Source: Saksenaea vasiformis B4078
Lineage: Eukaryota; Mucoromycota; Mucoromycetes; Mucorales; Saksenaeaceae
Direction of reading: 5' to 3'
Assembly: GCA_000697055.1 (NCBI GenBank)
Contig: JNDT01002029.1
Coordinates: 1 to 23,984 of the forward strand
Length of the DNA: 23,984 bases
The notes below the pieces were generated by a model. The model ran no database searches, was not told the DNA's origin, and was given only the letters and a program-made list of their open reading frames with translations. This document shows, piece after piece, positions 19,545-23,984 of this stretch; the stretch's first letter is position 1, and every line of letters begins with the position of its first letter. The translations under genes were made by a program, and so were the position numbers.

Positions 19545-20153
19545 ATAATTGCTGAAGGAGTTGGTCTTGATCGAATATCTCTTCCGTCAAAACGTGAAGA
19601 TTGAGCTATTGTTGTGGTTGCAAGGCATTCACGAAGTACAAGGACTGGAGGAAGTCTTTGAGGATCTTTGGTTGCAGTATTGACCGGTCAAAGAGAAACG
19701 ATCAAAGCTGTAGATAGTACATAGATAGAGCGTTATTATATAGCTTCGAATAAGATGATCGCCTCTACTCTAGGATGATGTTTCGCCTTCCGGACAAGAA
19801 GTTAATTAAAAGCAGGGTAAAAGCTCCAATCGCAAAGGGGAAACCTTCTAGAATCTAATACATCTTGCCATCCAAAAATCTCATATTATCCACACCATTT
19901 GTTATGCTTTCACGGTGAGTGTTATAGTAACGGCTTTACTGCATTTTTGCTATTATTCTGCGCTAACTTCAAGATTTCTGGCGCCAATTCCTGGCAAACT
20001 TTACGTCGGGTGTGGTCTATTTTTCGTACTGAAGCCTTGCATCTTGCGCGGGAAGTAGATCTTCATGCATCGATTCGAAGTGCATTTCGTTGATGTATTT
20101 TTGGTTCCAGTGTCCACTTTCAACACATGATTTAGGTGATGATGAGTGATGGA
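19545..20153. other. Flank of the LINE and spacer before repeat C, no gene seen
   Basis: The first 140 bp read on the minus strand as an open stretch of about 50 codons (with RECLATTTIAQSSRFDGRDI and RSRPTPSAIIGSAT) that ends at a stop inside the duplicated target. It may be a fragment of an older gene hit by the LINE. The rest is AT-rich without supported features. Confidence 0.3.
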
Positions 20154-20739
20154 TATTTAAAGAGATGCATAAATTCTTTTTTTTTTCTCTGGCTCCGTTC
20201 TTTTTAACACCCCGGGTGTGTGTCTTCTTGATGGAATGCACATCTAGAATTGCTCATGTTTATTTTGTTCATCATTTAGACTAGAAGACCTTTGTCCAGA
20301 ACCATCTTGGCTGTGGTAGTTCCCTTTGCCCATCATTAAACTAAGCAAATGCTCTCGGACGCTCAGTACCACTCATTTTCTGCAATGGGTTGGCAGATCT
20401 TGCACCGCTTCATCCACTCTGCAGGCAGTTCAAAAGATGGCTGTTCCTATGGCATCGTGTCAGCACCGTTTCGTCGCTCCATCGATGGGTGGAATTACCC
20501 CTCGGGGCCAAGTGAGATGATATCTCAGTATTATTCCAAGGTATTAACCATGAACTGGTTTTTTTGCCGTTAGAATAAATTTTGCGTCCACTGAAGAGAC
20601 CAAGTTCATGGAAACCGAGTAATCTTCTGGCGAAAATTTGATGTGCTAACGACAGCATATTCAATTCTTCTTTAATGCAAACTTGACCCTTCAGAGACGC
20701 AAGACTTACTTGCAGTAGAGTAAAAGGTAATTCAATAAA
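20154..20739 (+). repeat. Dispersed repeat copy C
   Basis: Runs from TATTTAAAG to TTCAATAAA. It shares with copy B the CGCTCAGTA...CTCATTTT region (reading DAQYHSFSAMGWQILHRF), GAGATGATATC, AATAAA-TTTTG, CCACTGAAGAGACCAAGTT and GCTAACGACAGCATATTCAA. The intron-like ends are decayed here: the donor reads CCAAGTGAG and the acceptor TTTAA, where copies A and B have GGTAAG and TTAG. It is therefore the most degraded copy at those sites. Confidence 0.55.
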
Positions 20740-21226
20740 GGGTACAGCAAACTGAAGCCCAAGTCTATATGAGCGACCCTATCATTTTACAGACTCAACT
20801 TCCCAAAGTTTCTCCTCCTTTTTCATATCCTTTAAAACGCACCATCTTTCAGAATCCACCGTTACAACGTCCTATAACATGAACGGAACGATGCTCCGTC
20901 CATCTTCGGAATAAAGTGTACCATCTATGTAGAGAATCTCTGGCTTTAGAGTAAATATAACGTATCGTTAGAGTCACTGATGGTTCTTTTGGAGAAATCA
21001 CAGGTCCAATCAAGGCAGTATTCAAGGAGGCTAAGCGCATCGCAAGATGAAGAAAGTTATTCCATATGACATAGAAGCACTGGCATGGATCACTCTACGT
21101 TCGTGAAAAGTATGCAGACGATCATGGTGGGATCCAAAATACAATGTGGTGGCGATAAATAAAAGTGTAGTATGATCTGGTGAAATCGCGATCATAGGAC
21201 GACCACCAATATTGCAACATCTTTCT
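20740..21226. other. Spacer downstream of the F-box gene, no other gene seen
   Basis: Contains the 3' UTR region of the minus-strand F-box gene. Short minus frames here have no recognisable motifs. Confidence 0.4.
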
Positions 21227-23011
21227 TTATATGGCACAGGCCACCTATTAAATTATGGTGGCCCAGTAAGCAAGTTAGAAATGTCTACTTACAAATCCAA
21301 AGATTACTTGGTCCACGGACCGACACTGAACAAATACTATAGCATTATTCTCTGTTTCTGGTAAAAAGGGTTGACTTTTGCGGTTTTCCGGCAACCGTTC
21401 CGGGTCATTCTCGTTGCCTATTCTTTCAGAGATTCCTCGAATATCGCGCGTATGCAGTTTTCGAGAAAACTCACCCCGTGGTCCCCATTCGCATCGGTAC
21501 CACCTCGTCCAGCCTCCGATTTCGTGTTCATTAATTGATCCATAGTACTTCTTTTTCCGCTCCAAGATCCGTTTAGTTTTGTCTGTCTGCGTCAGTCGCA
21601 TCACAGCATGCTGTTTATATTGTATATGGAGCCAACGTAGTCGTGTGTCATGCATATTGATCCAATGTTGTTGATTCGTGCTGCAATCGTACTGGCAATG
21701 AACTTCTGATAGACGAGGACAACACCGAGAAAGATATGGAAATAGCTCGTCCTGAATGTCTCCTCCGCTTATCCGTAACTTCTCTAGATCGCAGGGCTTT
21801 CCCATGACCTGATTAACATTGATACCTATCACCTTGCCGCTAACGTGCAGCACTTTAAGATGTTTGATGTAATTCAAGATGACATCCACCTTCAATTCTA
21901 TGTTCTCGCACTGCAGCCAGAGATCTCTCAAAGCCATGCAAGGGATCAGTGCGTCTAACAACCCTGTGATGGATGATTCGTCTCGCGATGTAAAATAAAC
22001 CTTTGAGAGAGTTTGGTGAAATCCACTGATAGCAATCAAGCAGGCAGGAATAGTCCAAAACCGTAAATCTAATTCTGTTAAGGGTGTCCCGGTCTGTTGG
22101 AAGGTTCGTATTGCGTCTGGATAAGGAGAGGAGCTTTCGCCAAAGGGTTTGAAAACACGAAATATTTTGAGGTGACGACTCGACCTTGCCAATGCCAAAA
22201 GGTCTGCTCGCGCTTCATCGTCATGTACCATAGAGTCCCACCACAAAGCGAGTTCTTCAAGATACGGATATTTTCGTGCACAATAAGGATACAGATTACC
22301 GTCCGACATATCCAATTTCAGGGAGCGTATTGTAGTTGAGGGCTGGATGTATTCTGGCATATATTTGCTTGCTGTGAGAAGGGACAGGCTCAAGTGCTGC
22401 AGTTCAGGCAGCCTTGCATGAATAGCTTCGATGTCGAACGATGATATCCTTGAACTATCGCTCGCCATTTCTTCTCCGTTCCCAATTATTTTTAGTGAAA
22501 CGATGCGGGGTAGTTCTTTCAACAAGTCAAGCCATCCCGAATAAATATCAATGTGGATATTCAAATGTGTAATGCATTGACGGAAATGATGCAACGCAAA
22601 ATCCGGCGCTCCGGGTAAGTAGAGCTCGGGAACGTTGCTCAGATATTTCCAGTCCGCTAGTTTGCTGGAAAATCGTAATCTCCAGAAATATTTGCAGTGA
22701 AATGCCACCAAATAAGGACAAAGACGAGGGAGAGACTCAAATTGGGTGCGGTGGAAGCCCACATCTTCGTGGAAATGAAGTTTACGGATGAGGTGCCCTA
22801 CAGGATCTGTCGTTTCCGTGCGACAAAGCGTTTCATAAAACAACTTGAACTGACGTCGTGTTTGTATATATATGTCGGAATACAACAATGGTTTGAACAC
22901 AGCTTTCCAACGACGACAGACGTATATGGCGGTGCACAGATCTCGTCGTGGCACATGCACGATGATCGCTGTCAACATTTCACTTGGTATGGTGTTGTCC
23001 ATTTCGCCCAT
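21227..23011 (-). CDS. F-box/leucine-rich repeat protein, two exons
   Basis: Probable substrate-binding subunit of an SCF ubiquitin ligase: the F-box binds Skp1 and the leucine-rich part binds targets. Main exon 23011-21293. The N-terminal F-box covers about residues 7-45 (IPSEMLTAIIVHVPRRDLCT ending RRWKAVFKPLLY). Irregular LRR-type units follow to about residue 470 (LPELQHLSLSLL, YPYLEELALWW, TPLTELDLRFW, MALRDLWLQCENIEL, LKVLHVSG, CCPRLSEVHCQ). A basic, charged tail then includes ERKKKYYGSINEHE and TRWYRCEWGPRGEF. At the 3' end a strong intron is visible: GTAAGT donor at 21292, CTAAC branch-like site, AATAG acceptor at 21245 (48 bp). Splicing replaces the last residues VSRHF with VACAI and moves the stop to 21227; unspliced, the stop is at 21275. 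Both forms are 578 residues. The substrate is unknown. Confidence 0.85.
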
Positions 23012-23094
23012 GCAAATAATGTAATGTGGGGAGAAGAACTAGGTTTTTGCACGAGGTTTTTTATATTTCCCACAAAGCGAAAGGAAAGTATAAA

Positions 23095-23112
23095 AAGAAG
23101 AAGAAGAAGAAG
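23095..23112 (+). repeat. (AAG)6 microsatellite
   Basis: Six perfect AAG units about 85 bp upstream of the F-box start; on the gene's strand this is a CTT tract in the promoter or 5' UTR, where pyrimidine-rich tracts are common in fungi. Confidence 0.9.
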
Positions 23113-23984
23113 AAAATATAGAATGAATACTGGATTTGTTACGTTGTTTCGTATTACCAAAGTAACACTGCCTGATTGTCTCGGAATTAAAGATTTCTTG
23201 CTATTGTTTCAGGAAATCATAACTACCAAAGCCAGGTTGCATTTCGTACTATTTGTTTAACGAACGGCGAAGAAAAGTATTTAGACCATATGCCTTAACA
23301 AACATGGCCTAATCTGGGGCGTCCTGTATCGGGAAATTGCATCTGAAAGGTGTCATCTAAACGAAGTCGGATCCATGCAGAGTGTTAAACTTTTGAAAAG
23401 GACCAGGTAGACATAAGTGGTTATATAAGCAAATCCTTGAGGAAAAGGGGTAATGTACGACATATCCCTGTTAGAATGATACAGACAAAATCAATCAAAA
23501 AGATATCGCGACGGGACAACCTTTCAACCATAGTAAGGATATCGTCATAAAGAAATAGACACAGTGTAAGTTCAGCGCTCTCTTTCAGTCCCACCATGCT
23601 GGTAACTTTTTTTTTCTTTAACATGCAAGCAAATGCTACGGCAACGTTCCTTGTGAGGAACTCCTGTTCTCTACTAACTTGGTTCCCCAGTAATCGTTCT
23701 GTGAGTAATCGCACCAAGTTCGGAATAGTTTACATGGCTGAAGCTCTTATTCTGAGGCGCAAGTAACAAAGACAAATACGATATGATATTGCTGAGTGAG
23801 TGTGAAGGAAACCAAAGGAAGGGTTCTTGCGGAATGGTACATGGTTTCTGTGCACGTTGCTTTGGCATGCTCATTTTGCTTGGCTGACGCATCTTTCCAT
23901 CCGTCAAACCAGAACCTACGTTTTGAAGCTGTAGATCAGCTTTTTTTTTTTTTAGGAAATGGAAGCTGTTCGCTGGACAGTCTT
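23113..23984. other. Region upstream of the F-box gene to the window end, no gene supported
   Basis: Holds the presumed F-box promoter, then AT-rich sequence with weak frames on both strands and no recognisable motif. A long T run followed by TAGGAAATGGAAGCTG close to the window end resembles an intron acceptor with a start codon, so a plus-strand exon could begin there and leave the window. This cannot be decided. Confidence 0.35.

Noticed and set aside
20410..20664. 84-codon minus frame in repeat copy C
   Set aside because: Not conserved in copy B; the plus-strand AQY-LHRF frame is the conserved one.
1..23984. CRISPR arrays, operons, ribosome binding sites, prophage
   Set aside because: The window is eukaryotic with spliceosomal introns; no spaced direct repeats or bacterial gene organisation were found.

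Overview
The window looks like nuclear DNA of an early-diverging filamentous fungus, most likely Mucoromycota (Mucorales-like). The evidence is the very short spliceosomal introns (about 39-72 bp, often with GTATG/GTAAG donors and CTAAC-like branch sites), a Zn2Cys6 regulator, a degenerate F-box/LRR protein, and Tnp2-type and LINE transposon debris with zf-RVT ends of the kind common in that group. This assignment is inferred from gene content and architecture. No search was run.

Layout. 0.26-3.24 kb (minus): a four-exon Tnp2/Transposase_21-type transposase, complete end to end except for one apparent frameshift. 4.5-7.45 kb (plus): a ten-exon TOP3 gene (type IA topoisomerase III, two C-terminal GRF zinc fingers). 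7.96-8.48 kb (minus, convergent with TOP3): a three-exon Erv1/ALR-type sulfhydryl oxidase with a GC-AG first intron. 8.5-10.9 kb: gene-poor, holding repeat copy A and an SLC25-like coding remnant. 10.93-13.13 kb (plus): a three-exon Zn2Cys6 transcription factor of 700 residues. 13.1-16.3 kb: decayed sequence containing an in-frame 36-bp tandem repeat, repeat copy B and a broken coding remnant. 16.4-17.14 kb (plus): an unrecognised gene candidate with three phase-consistent introns. 17.2-18.35 kb: a G/T-rich tract with no convincing protein frame that folds on the plus strand into a nearly continuous series of hairpins. 18.6-19.5 kb: a 5'-truncated LINE 3' end with poly(A) and a perfect 14-bp target-site duplication. 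20.15-20.74 kb: repeat copy C. 21.2-23.0 kb (minus): the F-box/LRR protein.

The intact genes (TOP3, ERV1, the Zn2Cys6 factor, the F-box protein) are unrelated housekeeping or regulatory genes and form no operon or pathway. The most unusual material lies in the gene-poor 14-19 kb part. There is a possible structured, perhaps spliced, non-coding RNA locus at 17.28-18.34 kb, with cUUCGg-type tetraloops and many stems kept by G-U pairs on the plus strand only. There is also a three-copy dispersed unit that runs from a TATTTAA box to a TTCAATAA signal and carries conserved intron-like ends.
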